Of a stretch of DNA of 64,000 nucleotides, positions 7,387 to 15,728 are shown piece after piece. Every line of letters begins with the position of its first letter. The first letter of the stretch is position 1. The notes under the pieces are model-generated. The model saw only the letters and a program-made list of their open reading frames with translations. It was not told the DNA's origin and searched no databases. The DNA comes from CAZDET01 sp964504335 (lineage in GTDB: Bacteria > Bacteroidota > Bacteroidia > Chitinophagales > Saprospiraceae). The translations under genes and the position numbers were made by a program. The stretch covers positions 23,286 to 87,285 of the forward strand of contig CAZDET010000013.1 in assembly GCA_964504335.1 (NCBI GenBank), in the 5' to 3' direction.

Positions 7387-8538
7387 ATGCGTCTCTTCGA
7401 CGTTTACCCCCTTTTCGAGATCGAGCCAGTGCGCGGCGCGGGCTTTTATGTATACGACGCCGAGGGTAGGGAATACCTCGACTTTTACGGTGGGCATGCC
7501 GTGATTAGTATCGGGCATTCGCACCCACGGTACGTGCAGCGCATTCAGGAGCAAGTGGCCCGGCTGGGGTTTTACTCCAATTCCGTACAAAACCCATTGC
7601 AGCAAGAACTGGCCGATCACCTGGGCCGGCTTTCCGGGTGTGTCGATTACCAACTTTTTCTATGCAACAGCGGCGCGGAGGCCAACGAAAACGCTCTAAA
7701 GATGGCGTCTTTTCAAACGGGCCGCACCCGCATCCTGGCGTTTCGCAATGCCTTTCACGGGCGGACGTCGGCGGCCGTAAACGTCACGGATAGCGACAGG
7801 ATCAAGGCCCCCATCAATCAGGGCTATCCTGTGACGTTCATTGAGATGGGTCAGGTAGCCGCCCTCGAGCGGGAGTTGATGAAGGGCGACGTAGCGGCCG
7901 TGATCATTGAAGGCATCCAGGGTATCGGCGGGATTCACGTGCCGGCTCCCGCCTTTCTCAAACGCTTACAGGAATTGTGCCGCCAACAGGAGACCATGCT
8001 CATCCTCGACGAAATTCAGTCGGGCTACGGCCGTAGTGGTACCTTTTTTGCCTTTCAGGAATGCACCATCGAGCCCGATCTAATCACCATTGCGAAGGGC
8101 ATGGGCAATGGGTTTCCGATTGGTGGGCTGTTGATTCATCCGCGATTTGAACCGAGTTATGGTCTACTGGGTACGACCTTCGGTGGGAATCATCTTGCCT
8201 GTGCCGCCGGAATTGCCGTGCTGGAAGTACTACAGGAAGAAGACTTAATCGCACGGGCGGCAGAAACCGGAGCCTATTTACTAGAGCGCCTTCCGCAGCT
8301 ACCCCACGTGAAAGCCGTGCGTGGCCGCGGCCTGATGATTGGCATTGATGTGGAAGGAATTGCCAAGCCCGTACGCAACCAATTGTTGTACAAGGAGCGC
8401 ATCTTCACCGGATCGGCCAGCAGTGCCGAGACGATCCGGTTGTTGCCCCCGCTCACTGTTGGCCGGCCGGAAGCGGATCGCCTACTCGAAGCACTGGAAC
8501 GCGTGCTCCATTCCCAAAAAAGCATTTCGGCCGGTTAA
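7387..8538 (+). CDS. argD: N-acylornithine aminotransferase
   Basis: A class III PLP-dependent aminotransferase that converts N-acyl-glutamate semialdehyde to N-acylornithine with glutamate as amino donor. Family motifs include LCNSGAEANENALKMA for cofactor phosphate binding, LDEIQSGYGRSG with the PLP-contacting aspartate, and the Schiff-base lysine K237 in TIAKGMGNGFPIGG. The length of 383 residues is normal. Members of this family also act in lysine or GABA metabolism; the position inside a full arg operon makes the arginine role by far the most likely. argF' begins 13 bases after the stop. Confidence 0.94.
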   Translation: MRLFDVYPLFEIEPVRGAGFYVYDAEGREYLDFYGGHAVISIGHSHPRYVQRIQEQVARLGFYSNSVQNPLQQELADHLGRLSGCVDYQLFLCNSGAEANENALKMASFQTGRTRILAFRNAFHGRTSAAVNVTDSDRIKAPINQGYPVTFIEMGQVAALERELMKGDVAAVIIEGIQGIGGIHVPAPAFLKRLQELCRQQETMLILDEIQSGYGRSGTFFAFQECTIEPDLITIAKGMGNGFPIGGLLIHPRFEPSYGLLGTTFGGNHLACAAGIAVLEVLQEEDLIARAAETGAYLLERLPQLPHVKAVRGRGLMIGIDVEGIAKPVRNQLLYKERIFTGSASSAETIRLLPPLTVGRPEADRLLEALERVLHSQKSISAG

Positions 8539-8551
8539 TTAACTGCATTAA

Positions 8552-9514
8552 ATGTCACACCCACTCCACTTTACCAAAGCCGGCGATCTCGCCCCCCCTC
8601 GCGAACTGATCGAGCGGGCGCGCGCCTACAAGCGAGCGCCCTGGAGGCAGCCTCAGCTCGGCGCCGGGCGGAGCCTGTTGGCACTGTATTTTAACTCGAG
8701 CCTCCGCACGCGCCTGAGCACAGAGGCGGCAGCCCGCCACCTTGGCTTGCAGGCCACCACCATGAACGCCGGCAGTGGGTGGCAACTCGAATTCGGCGAT
8801 GGCGTGGTAATGGACGGCGACCGCCCGGAACACATTCGGGAGGCCGCGGCAGTAATGAGCCAGTACGCCGACATCCTGGCCGTACGCTCCTTTCCCGAAC
8901 TCATCGACCGGGAGCGCGACTATCGCGACCCCATCCTCTCCGCCTTCATTGCCCACGCCCGGGTGCCCGTCGTTAGCCTCGAATCAGCAACCCGACATCC
9001 GTTGCAATCGCTGGCAGATGCGCTCACCATTGCCGAGTTGGAGCGATCACAACCGAAGATCGTACTGACCTGGGCGCCGCACGTCCGCAAGCTGCCGCAA
9101 TCGGTGGCCAATAGCTTTGCCGAGTGGATGTTGGCGCTCGGCCATAACCTCACCATTGCCTGCCCGCCGGGCTATGAGCTGGCCCCGGCCTTTACCGAAG
9201 GGGCTACGGTAACCCACGATCAGCGAGCAGCCTTTCGCGATGCCGATATTATTTATGCTAAGAATTGGTCGAGCTACCGCGAATACGGTCAAATCCTGCC
9301 GGTGGCGGAAGACTGGCAAATCACTTCGGAAAAAATGGCCCTGACGCCCAGCGGCCAGTTTATGCACTGCTTACCTGTGCGCAGAAATGTAGTGGTAGCA
9401 GATGCCGTGTTGGATAGTGCCCAATCGCTGGTGATCGAGCAGGCGCGCAATCGGGTCTTTGCAGCGCAGGCGGTATTGGCGGAAATTTTGAGAAGAGGGA
9501 ACCGTGAAGGGTGA
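8552..9514 (+). CDS. argF': N-succinylornithine carbamoyltransferase (ArgF')
   Basis: Transfers the carbamoyl group to an N-acylated ornithine, the variant arginine route known from Bacteroides and Xanthomonas. The carbamoyl-phosphate motif is SSLRTRLST (residues 49-57), and HCLPVRRNVVVADAV at residues 272-286 resembles the Bacteroides fragilis succinylornithine enzyme rather than the acetylornithine one. At the specificity loop the sequence is MDGDRPEH with proline at residue 92; from memory, Bacteroides has Pro and Xanthomonas has Glu here, and that residue sets succinyl versus acetyl preference. I therefore predict N-succinylornithine as substrate. Length (320) is normal. The gene overlaps argB by 11 bases. 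Confidence 0.9.
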   Translation: MSHPLHFTKAGDLAPPRELIERARAYKRAPWRQPQLGAGRSLLALYFNSSLRTRLSTEAAARHLGLQATTMNAGSGWQLEFGDGVVMDGDRPEHIREAAAVMSQYADILAVRSFPELIDRERDYRDPILSAFIAHARVPVVSLESATRHPLQSLADALTIAELERSQPKIVLTWAPHVRKLPQSVANSFAEWMLALGHNLTIACPPGYELAPAFTEGATVTHDQRAAFRDADIIYAKNWSSYREYGQILPVAEDWQITSEKMALTPSGQFMHCLPVRRNVVVADAVLDSAQSLVIEQARNRVFAAQAVLAEILRRGNREG

Positions 9515-10280
9515 AAAATTACATCTGCTTAAAATCGGTGGCCGCATCATCGACGATCCGGCAGCACGGGCTTCTGCTTTGGAGTACTTTCTGAGTATCC
9601 CCGGGCGGAAGTTGCTGATCCACGGTGGGGGGCGCCGGGCAAGTGAACTGAGCCAACGGCTGGGTATCGTGCCACAGATGGTGGACGGTCGGCGCATCAC
9701 GGATGCTGCCGCATTGGAGGTGGTGGTGATGGTGTATGCCGGTTTGTTCAATAAAGAACTGGTGGCCCAGCTTCAGGCCAAGGGCTGTCAGGCCATCGGC
9801 CTGACCGGTGCCGACGGCGATACGATCCGCGCCCGCAAGCGCCCGATTGGAGCGATCGATTACGGCTTCGCAGGCGATATCGAACGCGTAGATGCCCAGG
9901 CCTTGGGTGCTTTGCTGGAGGCGGGCTTTACCCCCGTCTGCTGCCCCATTACCCACGATGGAACCGGGCAATTGCTCAACACCAATGCCGATACCATTGC
10001 TGCCAGTTTGGCGGTAGCACTCGCTACTCGATATACCGTGCACCTCGACTATGCCTTCGAGCGCCCGGGTGTATTGTTGGATGCCTCCGATGATACAAGC
10101 TTGCTGGGTCAGCTCGACCCAACGACCTTCCGGCAACTGCGCGCAGAGGGGGCCATTCACACCGGCATGTTGCCAAAGCTGGATAATGCCTTCCTCGCGG
10201 CTCGCGCCGAGGTGACCGTGCGCATCGGGAATATTCAAACACTGGAAGACGAGCAGGCAACCCGTATCGCTTCCGTTTAA
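9504..10280 (+). CDS. argB: N-acylglutamate kinase
   Basis: An amino-acid kinase family protein that phosphorylates the gamma-carboxylate of N-acylglutamate, second step of the pathway. The N-terminal KIGGRIIDD (lysine 10) and the glycine loop LLIHGGGRR (residues 37-45) are diagnostic. The 258-residue length is typical of the short, arginine-insensitive form that lacks the N-terminal extension seen in feedback-inhibited kinases, which fits control at the leader level; that link is inference. The start is a GTG at 9504 inside the end of argF' (11-base overlap), so translation is probably coupled. argE follows 49 bases downstream. Confidence 0.93.
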   Translation: MKGEKLHLLKIGGRIIDDPAARASALEYFLSIPGRKLLIHGGGRRASELSQRLGIVPQMVDGRRITDAAALEVVVMVYAGLFNKELVAQLQAKGCQAIGLTGADGDTIRARKRPIGAIDYGFAGDIERVDAQALGALLEAGFTPVCCPITHDGTGQLLNTNADTIAASLAVALATRYTVHLDYAFERPGVLLDASDDTSLLGQLDPTTFRQLRAEGAIHTGMLPKLDNAFLAARAEVTVRIGNIQTLEDEQATRIASV

Positions 10281-10329
10281 CCCTTGGATTCCGTTGAAAG
10301 TTACTAATTTCAAGTCCCTTGCTCAGACA

Positions 10330-11421
10330 ATGATAGACACCCCGAAAAATCCTCTGACGTTGAATGCAATTTCGCTCCTCCAGGCTCTTATCCGCACTAC
10401 CTCTTTCAGTAAGGAAGAAGCGGGTACCGCAGATATCATTGCCTCTTTTTTTCTTCAGGAAGGCTATCGTCCCCAACGAATTGGTAACAATGTGTGGGTG
10501 CGTGCCCACCAGTGGCGAGAGGGCCGCCCCCTCTGCCTGCTCAATAGCCACCACGATACGGTGCGCCCCAACGCGGGTTACACCCGCGACCCCTTTGAGC
10601 CGACGATCGAGGGCGACCGTCTATACGGCCTGGGCAGCAACGATGCCGGCGGCGCGCTGGTGGCACTCATCAGCGCGTTTCTGGAATTAGATCGCAGCGG
10701 CAAGGCACCGGTCAACCTACTAATCGCTGCCACGGCCGAAGAGGAAATTAGTGGTCCAAACGGCGTAGCCGCCACCTTACCCGAGCTTGGTCCAATTGAT
10801 TATGGGATCGTAGGCGAGCCAACCTCCCTGCGCCTGGCTACGGCCGAACGCGGATTGATCGTCATCGACGGCGAAACGGAAGGGGTGGCCGGCCACGCCG
10901 CCCGGGAGGAAGGCCGAAATGCCCTCTATTTGGCCATCGAAGATATTCAGCGTCTTCGCGCTGTATCGTTTGCCCGCGCATCGGAGCTGCTGGGCCCCGT
11001 AAAGGTCTCCATTACCCAAATCGAAGCGGGTACGCAACACAACGTGGTTCCGGATCGCTGCCAATTTGTGCTGGATGTGCGAGTGAACGAGTGCTACTCC
11101 AACGAGGCCGTCGTAGCGGCACTGCAGCGAAACGTGCACCACAGCCAGCTGAAACCCCGATCGCTACGGCTGCAATCCAGTGGCATTCCCCACGATCACC
11201 CCTTAGTCGAGAGCGGCTTGCGCCTGGGGCTGGAGACGTATGGTTCGCCCACCTTGAGCGATCAGGCATTGATGTCCTTCCCCACGCTGAAATTAGGACC
11301 CGGCAAAAGCGCCCGCTCGCATACAGCCGACGAATTTATCTTACTTTCCGAAATCGAAGCCGGTATACACACTTATGTGGCATTAATTGAGGGTATTCAA
11401 ACGACACTCCATGAAGGATAA
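10330..11421 (+). CDS. argE: N-acylcitrulline/N-acylornithine deacylase, M20 family
   Basis: A zinc-dependent M20 peptidase-family deacylase. The metal and catalytic residues appear in order: HHDTVRP (metal His and catalytic Asp), GLGSNDAGG (bridging Asp), AEEEISG (catalytic and metal Glu), a later VGEP segment, and a C-terminal GPGKSARSHTADEF with the last metal His. In operons containing ArgF' this enzyme removes the acyl group from N-acylcitrulline to give citrulline for ArgG. The chosen ATG at 10330 gives a 363-residue protein; an upstream TTG at 10294 is less likely. The end overlaps argH by 11 bases. Confidence 0.9.
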   Translation: MIDTPKNPLTLNAISLLQALIRTTSFSKEEAGTADIIASFFLQEGYRPQRIGNNVWVRAHQWREGRPLCLLNSHHDTVRPNAGYTRDPFEPTIEGDRLYGLGSNDAGGALVALISAFLELDRSGKAPVNLLIAATAEEEISGPNGVAATLPELGPIDYGIVGEPTSLRLATAERGLIVIDGETEGVAGHAAREEGRNALYLAIEDIQRLRAVSFARASELLGPVKVSITQIEAGTQHNVVPDRCQFVLDVRVNECYSNEAVVAALQRNVHHSQLKPRSLRLQSSGIPHDHPLVESGLRLGLETYGSPTLSDQALMSFPTLKLGPGKSARSHTADEFILLSEIEAGIHTYVALIEGIQTTLHEG

Positions 11422-12754
11422 GCTCTGGCAAAAGCCCTACGAACTGAACCAACGCATTGAGGCCTTTACCATCGGTCAGGACCGCGAACTGGATCTGCGC
11501 CTGGCGCCTTTCGACATTTTAGGGTCCATTGCCCACGGCCGCATGCTGGCCGAGGTGGGCTTGCTGACGGAAGAAGAGTTCGAGCAAATCGCGCGCGTCT
11601 TGCGGCGGCTGCACGCCGAAGCCGAAGCGGGCAACCTCGCTATTGAAGCAGGGGTAGAAGACATCCATTCGCAGGTAGAACTCATTCTCACCCGCGAATT
11701 GGGCGACGTCGGCAAGAAGATCCACAGCGGCCGGTCCCGCAATGATCAGGTACTGGTTGACCTGCGGCTGTATTTCCGCCACGTCATTCAGGAAATATCC
11801 CTGGAAACCCAGGAGCTGGCCGAGGTATTGCTGCGGCGAAGCGAAGAGCACAAAGCCGATCTGATGCCTGGCTATACCCACCTTCAGGTTGCGATGGTGT
11901 CCAGTTTCGGGCTCTGGTTTGGCGCCTATGCCGAAAGTCTCGTCGATGATTTGCAGCTGTGGCAGGGGGTGTACCGCATTGTCAATCAAAACCCACTCGG
12001 TTCGGCAGCCGGCTATGGGTCGTCCTTTCCCTTAGACCGGCAGCGCACGACGAACTTGCTCGGCTTTGACGACTTGGCCTACAATGTGGTCCACGCTCAA
12101 ATGGGGCGCGGAAAGACCGAGCTGCACCTGGCATTCGCCCTGGCGGGAATGGCCCACACCCTGGGAAAACTGGCGATGGACGTATGCCTGTACAACAGCC
12201 AGAATTTCCGATTCCTTCGCCTGCCCGACGAACTCACCACCGGCAGTAGCATCATGCCGCACAAGAAGAACCCCGACGTATTCGAGCTCATCCGCGGGCG
12301 CTGCGCCCTATTGGAGAGCTTGCCCGGCCAGGTCAGCCAGCTCATCGGACACCTTCCGAGTGGCTATCACCGCGATTTTCAGCTGCTGAAAGAAATCCTC
12401 CTTCCCGCCCTCGATCAATTGCGGGAGGTGCTGTCGATCACCACCTTCGCCATCGATCAACTCAAGGTACTTCCCGAATTACTGAAAGACGAGCAGTACC
12501 GCCTCCTCTTCAGCGTGGAGGCCGTCAATGCCGAGGTGTTGAAGGGTACGCCCTTTCGCGACGCCTACCACCGCATTGCCGAACACATTGCCGCCGGCAC
12601 CTTCTCTCCTCCCGAAACCGTCGAGCACACCCACCTGGGGAGCCTGGGCAACCTCGCCACGCACGCCATTCGCGAAAAGCTACAGGCCGTCGTGTATAGC
12701 TTCCGCTTCGTTCAGTCGGCGGAGGCGCTGGAGGAACTTCTGGCGGAGGAATAA
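11411..12754 (+). CDS. argH: Argininosuccinate lyase
   Basis: Splits argininosuccinate into arginine and fumarate, the last step of the pathway. It belongs to the fumarase/aspartase superfamily: the signature GSSIMPHKKNPD starts at residue 278 and includes the flexible catalytic serine loop, and the HSGRSRNDQV segment near residue 110 is specific to argininosuccinate lyases. Length is 447 residues, normal. The ATG at 11411 lies inside the argE end (11-base overlap). This is the last gene of the operon; the next gene converges from the other strand. Confidence 0.95.
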   Translation: MKDKLWQKPYELNQRIEAFTIGQDRELDLRLAPFDILGSIAHGRMLAEVGLLTEEEFEQIARVLRRLHAEAEAGNLAIEAGVEDIHSQVELILTRELGDVGKKIHSGRSRNDQVLVDLRLYFRHVIQEISLETQELAEVLLRRSEEHKADLMPGYTHLQVAMVSSFGLWFGAYAESLVDDLQLWQGVYRIVNQNPLGSAAGYGSSFPLDRQRTTNLLGFDDLAYNVVHAQMGRGKTELHLAFALAGMAHTLGKLAMDVCLYNSQNFRFLRLPDELTTGSSIMPHKKNPDVFELIRGRCALLESLPGQVSQLIGHLPSGYHRDFQLLKEILLPALDQLREVLSITTFAIDQLKVLPELLKDEQYRLLFSVEAVNAEVLKGTPFRDAYHRIAEHIAAGTFSPPETVEHTHLGSLGNLATHAIREKLQAVVYSFRFVQSAEALEELLAEE

Positions 12755-12783
12755 AAAAAGGCCCCACTCATTCGCAGGACCCT
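12753..12783 (-). terminator. Weak terminator-like hairpin in the convergent gap
   Basis: Read on the minus strand, AGGGTCC and GGGGCCT pair with one mismatch and one G-T pair, followed by a run of seven T. It would end transcription of the first protease gene and overlaps the argH stop. The stem is imperfect. Confidence 0.35.
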
Positions 12784-12836
12784 TGCAAAACCTCATATGT
12801 AATTCGCGTTAAAAGCCGGAATTAGTGTGGGTGCAC

Positions 12837-15311
12837 CTATTTTCTGGCGACGGTGAAGCGATGGGTGAACTCGCCGTCTTCATCGCGCCAGCGTAGTAGA
12901 TAGGTTCCCGATTGAAGTCTGTCGGTGGGGATAGTGAGGCGATTGAAGCCGTCCTCTACCTTTGCGTCCGCGGAGCGGATTTCCTGACCGGTGATGGAGA
13001 GCAACGTCCAGCGGCCCACTCCTTTATGGGTGGAGCTGAACTCGAAGTTTAATTCGGTCGACGCCGGATTGGGAAACAGTCGCGTTTCTATGGGTACTTC
13101 GACGGGCTTGCTGCCAGGCTCCTCTACGAGATTATTACAGCCTTGCCCTTCGTAGATCGTTAGATTTCGGAAATAAGAATTCCCGTTGCGCAATCCGGCA
13201 TCCTGGTCCGCCACAAAGAAGAGGCGGTCCGCTCTGCCGGTGTAGTACCGACCGACGGGGATCACGTAGCGAATCCACTGCCCGTTGCCCGGATAGTTTT
13301 TGAAGTCGCGAATGCCCCAGCTTTGGGTCCCGTACAACTGGAAGGTTAGCCCGGAGGTAATCGTCTCGTTATCATCGAATCCAATGCCGTGGATTTCTCC
13401 GATGCGCGTGGAGCGGAATTCGAATTCCAGTACGGTATTCGCGCTGATATTGTAGGTGAGCGGAATGGATTTCCAGGCATTGTTCTCGAGGTACAGCACA
13501 TTACCGCTCTGCTGAATTTGATATGCACCGGCATCCTGGTTGGCACCGTAGGATTGCACTGTAAAGTCGTTGAAGTTGATCGCCAGGCAATCGCCGTTAC
13601 CGCCACCATCGGTTCCACCAATGCAGAAGTCAGCCGTTTCACTCGATCCGAATACCCCACCATTGGCAAGTGTACCACCATTGGCATCCGTTAGGGTAAA
13701 GGAGCCGTTTCCATAATCGCAGCAAATGCCGTCATTGTACGAATCCCGTAGGGTAATCGTGTAGCAGCCGGGAGGCAGGCAGAAGGTTTCCTGAAGGGTA
13801 GTATTGGCCTCTTGCTTGTCGTAATTATCCCCACTTTCTACTAATTGTCCGTTGCTATTCCGAATTTCCCAACTCGTTTCCATCGGGTAGGTATCAAAAA
13901 CGAGTCGGAAGTTCACATTCTCGCAGTCATTACCGCCGCCACCATTTCCGCCACCGTTTCCGCCACCGCCGGAGCCACCACCGCCACCGCCGGCACACGC
14001 CTGGGTGCAGCTGGCAGATGCCACCACATTGCGAATCACGTTGCCGGGTTGCGGGCCGAATCCTTTTGTGAAATTGATACCCGTATAGCTGATGTGGCAA
14101 TACGACATTATGGTGCCGCCATTGGAAGGTATACCTGGATTAGGGCAATTCCCCTCGGTGAAGCCGGCGCAGCCGTCGATAGCCGTACCGTTGCCGTTCC
14201 AGGCGCAAGCGTGCGTGTGCTGCGAGCCCAGGAGGTGGCCCAATTCATGTGCCACCACCATGACGGTGTAGGAGTAAGTGGGCACTTGCCGAAAGGAGGT
14301 GCCGATACTCGAAAAGCTCAGCCGGGCGGAGTTGTAGGGATGGCACAGCCCGTCGAGCACCGCAATGCCGCCGCTGGCCTGGTAAGACAGCAGTTGCCCC
14401 AGATCGCCGTTGAAACTGGTGCGGGTGCGCTGGAATTGATTGAGCAGGGTCGAGCTGGAGTTGCCGGAGTAGGGGCTGGGAGTGTTCCAGACCAGCACTT
14501 CGCTGATCGCTAAGTTGATGTTCTCATTAGCGTACAAGGTGGCAACCTCGTTGAAGATGGCCTCTACATAATTGACCGCTCCGCTCGTCCCGCCTTTATT
14601 GTTGTAGATATCGTGGTCTACCTCGAAGTATATCCGCACGCAGCCGGCCGACCGCCCATCGGCGGTCGCTGTACTCAACTGTTCACGGGTGTAGGCCAAC
14701 CCGTTGTCGACCGTGCCGCATTCAAAGCGTTCGTTGCTGAGAAGCGTGGCGTCGTTGTACAGCACATAGGGAAACACCTCGGGCGGGAGGCGCTCCTCGG
14801 TTACCTTACCGAGTACCAGGTTGCCCACCTCGGGGGTGCTAATGAGTCCGCTCATTTCGCCGTCGAAGACGGAAATGGCGGCGATGGAGTTGCGTTGGCC
14901 AACCACCACTCCCCGATAGTGAATGCCGCGGTCATAAGCCACCGGCTCCTGGTTGCTGCTCTCAAAAACGAGAAAGGAAGGATCGACGATCTCAACGCGC
15001 ACCAAATCCAATTCGAGGGGTGAACGCCCGGCCTGCGGCAGACGGAGCCGCAGAGCTTCCGGAGCTTCCTGCAATAGGGTGGCGCGCTGCTCTTCGTTGA
15101 GATTCAGCACCGTATAATCAGTTCCTGGAATAGCTGCCTCCAGGCGATCCCGGCCATTTGCCGGGGTGAATAAGTCCTTGTATTCGGTGAAGGTAGTTCG
15201 GGCACTGCGCGCCGCAGCGACCAGGTCGGCGGGGCGAATACCCCCGGTTTGAGCGTGAAGGGAGAGGACCAGCAATAGCAGTCCCACTGTCATTCGCAAT
15301 GACATTCTCAT
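12837..15311 (-). CDS. Secreted metzincin metalloprotease with T9SS sorting domain (paralogue 1)
   Basis: An 824-residue exported protease: signal peptide (MTVGLLLLVLSLHAQ), a ~180-residue propeptide-like region, a reprolysin-like catalytic domain with the zinc motif HELGHLLGSQH (H355, E356, H359, H365) and the Met-turn sequence GGTIMSYCH. A glycine-rich linker follows, then a ~95-residue Cys-containing module (about 469-564, with DSYNDGICCDYGNGSF), a ~150-residue C-terminal module (about 574-724, with EIHGIGFDD and RLFFVADQDAG) and a T9SS type A domain (about 745-824). It is one of three tandem paralogues. Substrate unknown; extracellular proteolysis is the likely job. It ends 82 bases from argH, convergent. 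Confidence 0.9.
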   Translation of the reverse strand: MRMSLRMTVGLLLLVLSLHAQTGGIRPADLVAAARSARTTFTEYKDLFTPANGRDRLEAAIPGTDYTVLNLNEEQRATLLQEAPEALRLRLPQAGRSPLELDLVRVEIVDPSFLVFESSNQEPVAYDRGIHYRGVVVGQRNSIAAISVFDGEMSGLISTPEVGNLVLGKVTEERLPPEVFPYVLYNDATLLSNERFECGTVDNGLAYTREQLSTATADGRSAGCVRIYFEVDHDIYNNKGGTSGAVNYVEAIFNEVATLYANENINLAISEVLVWNTPSPYSGNSSSTLLNQFQRTRTSFNGDLGQLLSYQASGGIAVLDGLCHPYNSARLSFSSIGTSFRQVPTYSYTVMVVAHELGHLLGSQHTHACAWNGNGTAIDGCAGFTEGNCPNPGIPSNGGTIMSYCHISYTGINFTKGFGPQPGNVIRNVVASASCTQACAGGGGGGSGGGGNGGGNGGGGNDCENVNFRLVFDTYPMETSWEIRNSNGQLVESGDNYDKQEANTTLQETFCLPPGCYTITLRDSYNDGICCDYGNGSFTLTDANGGTLANGGVFGSSETADFCIGGTDGGGNGDCLAINFNDFTVQSYGANQDAGAYQIQQSGNVLYLENNAWKSIPLTYNISANTVLEFEFRSTRIGEIHGIGFDDNETITSGLTFQLYGTQSWGIRDFKNYPGNGQWIRYVIPVGRYYTGRADRLFFVADQDAGLRNGNSYFRNLTIYEGQGCNNLVEEPGSKPVEVPIETRLFPNPASTELNFEFSSTHKGVGRWTLLSITGQEIRSADAKVEDGFNRLTIPTDRLQSGTYLLRWRDEDGEFTHRFTVARK

Positions 15312-15336
15312 GGTTTGTGAAATCGTTTTTGGGATG

Positions 15337-15430
15337 CGAGGGTGCCCTCGAAATACCCCGTTTGTGTGAATTAGCGTGTCGTATACCGAGGCGTCAGTGC
15401 CTCAAATCGATCCATCTCCACAGGAGATGG
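15337..15430 (-). promoter_or_regulatory. Three consecutive hairpins upstream of protease paralogue 1
   Basis: Between 26 and 120 bases upstream of the protease start lie three perfect inverted repeats: CGAGGG/CCCTCG (15337-15342 and 15345-15350), GAGGC/GCCTC (15388-15392 and 15399-15403) and CCATCTCC/GGAGATGG (15412-15419 and 15423-15430, loop ACA). None has a T-tract. They could structure the 5' untranslated RNA. I do not recognise a known riboswitch. The rest of the 15312-15672 gap shows no gene. Confidence 0.45.
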
Positions 15431-15672
15431 TCCCTTACAAACCGGGGTCAGTGAATAGATTAGATACTGTTCACGGGGAAAGAGAACCAATGATAAATGG
15501 AAAACTGGGAAGGTCTAAAAAGCTTTCGGAAGGTTCGGTGTGCAACCGGGGAAGATTCCTTATGGATATATACAAATAACGCGAATATTGACGGAAGGAT
15601 ATGTGCGCCCCCGTTTTTTTTGAGAGCCAGCTTTTGGAAGGCACCTATTTGGGAAGGAATGGTGATTTTTTA

Positions 15673-15728
15673 ATGGTGAATGGCGAATAGTGAAAATTCA
15701 CCATTCGCCATTCGCTATTCGCTATTAA
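15673..15728 (-). repeat. Inverted heptamer repeat tract downstream of protease paralogue 2
   Basis: Eight units in exact 7-base register: ATGGTGA, ATGGCGA, ATAGTGA, AAATTCA, CCATTCG, CCATTCG, CTATTCG, CTATTAA. The left units are near reverse complements of the right ones; GAATGGCGAAT (15678-15688) pairs perfectly with ATTCGCCATTC (15703-15713). It abuts the stop codon of the upstream protease. It may act as a transcript-end hairpin, but no T-run follows on the minus strand. Confidence 0.75.

Noticed and set aside
13920..13995. CCACCGCC-rich tract that resembles a simple-sequence repeat
   Set aside because: It encodes an in-frame glycine-rich linker of protease paralogue 1 and does not extend outside the gene.
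15376..15579. 67-codon ORF in the gap between two protease genes
   Set aside because: It passes through hairpins 15388-15430, has no recognisable motif and no plausible promoter; the region is better explained as the leader of the protease on the other strand.
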